Source: an uncultured Clostridia bacterium (GTDB taxonomy: Bacteria; Bacillota; Clostridia; Oscillospirales; Acutalibacteraceae). Taken from it: DNA of 7,652 nt. The DNA lies in contig CALZMC010000022.1 in the NCBI GenBank assembly GCA_945788455.1, positions 1 to 7,652 on the forward strand, read 5' to 3'. The translations under genes were made by a program, and so were the position numbers. Below, one piece after another: positions 7,301-7,652 of this stretch (positions are counted from its first letter, which is position 1; every line of letters begins with the position of its first letter). Under the pieces are notes generated by a model. It had not been told where the DNA came from. It saw only the letters and a program-made list of their open reading frames with translations, and ran no database searches.

Positions 7301-7652
7301 CCGTCTCGTATGAATATCGGCCAGGTTCTTGAGGTTCATCTCGGCTATGCCGCTAAGGCTCTCGGCTGGAAGATGATGACTCCTGTATTTGACGGTGCTC
7401 ACGAGCAGGATATTCGTGATTGTCTTGAGCTTGCTGACATTGGATACTATATTGACGAAAACGGAAATAAGGTATTTGACGGTAAGACAGAGCTTATTGA
7501 CGGAAGAACAGGCGAAAAGTTTGATAACAGAATTACTGTTGGATATATGTATTATCTAAAGCTCCATCATCTTGTTGATGATAAGATTCATGCTCGTTCA
7601 ACAGGTCCTTACAGCCTTGTAACACAACAGCCACTTGGCGGTAAGGCTCAGT
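4367..7652 (+). CDS. rpoB: DNA-directed RNA polymerase beta subunit, partial (C-terminus beyond the right edge)
   Basis: Beta subunit of the core RNA polymerase; with beta-prime it forms the active centre. 1095 codons are visible with no stop or frameshift; roughly the last 100 or more residues (clamp-contacting C-terminus) are missing. Start ATG 4367 has GGAG (4355-4358) 8 bases upstream. Seen in order: GDFP (115-118) and INGAER (128-133) of the N-terminal half; rifampicin pocket at 487-513 ([20 protein letters not shown]…); [24 protein letters not shown] just after; YEDAVLINE with the acidic pair E788 D789; [12 protein letters not shown] with active-centre lysines K940 and K948 (E. coli K1065 and K1073); QPLGGKAQ at the edge. 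E788 to K940 is 152 residues against about 252 in E. coli, so the large insertion between these blocks is absent, as usual in Firmicutes. It is divergent from the lipoprotein gene; rpoC would be expected downstream. Confidence 0.99.
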   Translation, partial: MVNVKDTMLGTTTRKNFAKINEVMQMPNLIEVQKASYQWFLDEGLKEVFKDIGSITDYTGNLVLDFIDFSIDDEPKYSIAQCKARDVTYAKPLKVRARLVNKETGEVKENTIFMGDFPWMTDAGTFVINGAERCIVSQLVRSPGVYYNMDHDKTGKELFTNTVIPNRGAWLEYETDANDLFYVRIDKNRKIYITTFLRALGLGTDSEIIDFFGEDERILATIEKDTTKNQEEALLEVYKKLRPGEPPTLETAQAHLDGLFFDAHRYDLSRVGRYKYNKKLAISDRLVGRTLTQPIISPQGELLADAGEKIDVVKALEIENAGVMFAFIDVDGKEIKIASNGMVDINAYVSFDCKPYGINEKVSYRVLAEILEKCGDDEDALKEEIALRCDDLIPKHIIIDDIFASVSYLNNLAHGVGSLDDIDHLGNRRIRAVGELLQNQFRIGFTRMERVIRERMTLQAQDDDEAITPQALINIRPVVAAIKEFFGSSPLSQFMDQNNPLAELTHKRRLSALGPGGLSRDRAGFEVRDVHYTHYGRMCPIETPEGPNIGLISYLACYSRLNEYGFIEAPYRKVDKETGVVTNEVVYMTADVEDNYVVAQANEPLDENGRFANQRVTCRFRDEFLTLPPERVDYMDVSPKMVVSVATAMIPFLENDDANRALMGANMQRQAVPLLKTVAPVVGTGMEYKAAYDSGVVVIAKRGGTVISVDADTIEIKTKNNEVDRYELVKFSGSNQGTCINQRPIVSLHQEVEDGQVIADGPATCNGEISLGKNALIGFMTWEGYNYEDAVLINEKIVRDDVYTSIHIEEHEVEARDTKLGPEEITRDIPNVGEDALKDLDADGIIRVGAEVHSGDILVGKVTPKGETELTAEERLLRAIFGEKAREVRDTSMRVPHGEYGIVVDVKVFTRANSDELSPGVNKVVRVYIAQKRKIQVGDKMAGRHGNKGVVSRILPQEDMPFLPDGRPLDIVLNPLGVPSRMNIGQVLEVHLGYAAKALGWKMMTPVFDGAHEQDIRDCLELADIGYYIDENGNKVFDGKTELIDGRTGEKFDNRITVGYMYYLKLHHLVDDKIHARSTGPYSLVTQQPLGGKAQ
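5825..5905 (+). other. Rifampicin-resistance-determining region of rpoB
   Basis: Residues 487-513 align without gaps to E. coli RpoB 507-533 (offset 20). The major resistance positions carry sensitive-type residues: Q493 (513), D496 (516), H506 (526) and S511 (531). Differences from E. coli are Pro at 490 (Gln510), Ala at 502 (Ser522), Leu at 504 (Ile524) and Leu at 510 (Ile530); the last three are ordinary in Gram-positives. The sequence therefore predicts rifampicin susceptibility at the target level. Confidence 0.85.

Noticed and set aside
1..7652. Mobile element, CRISPR array, tRNA, prophage or defence system
   Set aside because: No transposase or integrase motifs, no spaced direct repeats, no tRNA cloverleaf and no foreign-looking gene were found; coding density and content are those of ordinary chromosome.

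Overview
The window looks like chromosomal core DNA from a low-to-moderate GC Gram-positive anaerobe of the Clostridia, plausibly Ruminococcaceae/Oscillospiraceae. The signs are strong GGAGG-type ribosome binding sites, GTG and TTG starts, near-consensus sigma-A promoters, and an RpoB with Firmicutes-type motifs and no room for the large insertion found between the conserved C-terminal blocks of the E. coli protein. The family assignment is inference; no rRNA or other lineage marker is present.

Layout. On the minus strand, reading right to left from about 4096, there are four tightly packed genes: a family-5 (OppA/DppA-like) solute-binding lipoprotein (4049 to 2409), a VanZ-family membrane protein (2428 to 1970, overlapping the lipoprotein gene by 20 bases), glucosamine-6-phosphate deaminase nagB (1927 to 1202) and methionyl-tRNA synthetase metG (1186 to beyond base 1, C-terminus missing). 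The lipoprotein gene has its own promoter (TTGATT, 17 bases, TATAAT) with a predicted leader of only about 10 bases. A second, fully consensus promoter (TTGACA, 16 bases, TATAAT) straddles the end of the vanZ-like gene and would transcribe nagB-metG separately.

On the plus strand, rpoB (RNA polymerase beta) starts at 4367 and runs off the right edge after 1095 codons. It is divergent from the lipoprotein gene rather than downstream of rplJ-rplL. It has its own promoter (TTGACA, 17 bases, TATATT, with an A/T-rich UP-like stretch) and a leader of about 130 bases that can fold into several hairpins, two of which compete for the same segment.

Together this is a junction between a transcription/translation housekeeping locus (rpoB, metG) and small metabolic or envelope genes (amino-sugar catabolism, oligopeptide-type binding lipoprotein, VanZ-like protein). 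I found no mobile element, CRISPR array, tRNA, phage gene or defence system. The most interesting non-routine signal is the structured rpoB leader, followed by the promoter buried in the vanZ-like gene and the gene order around rpoB.
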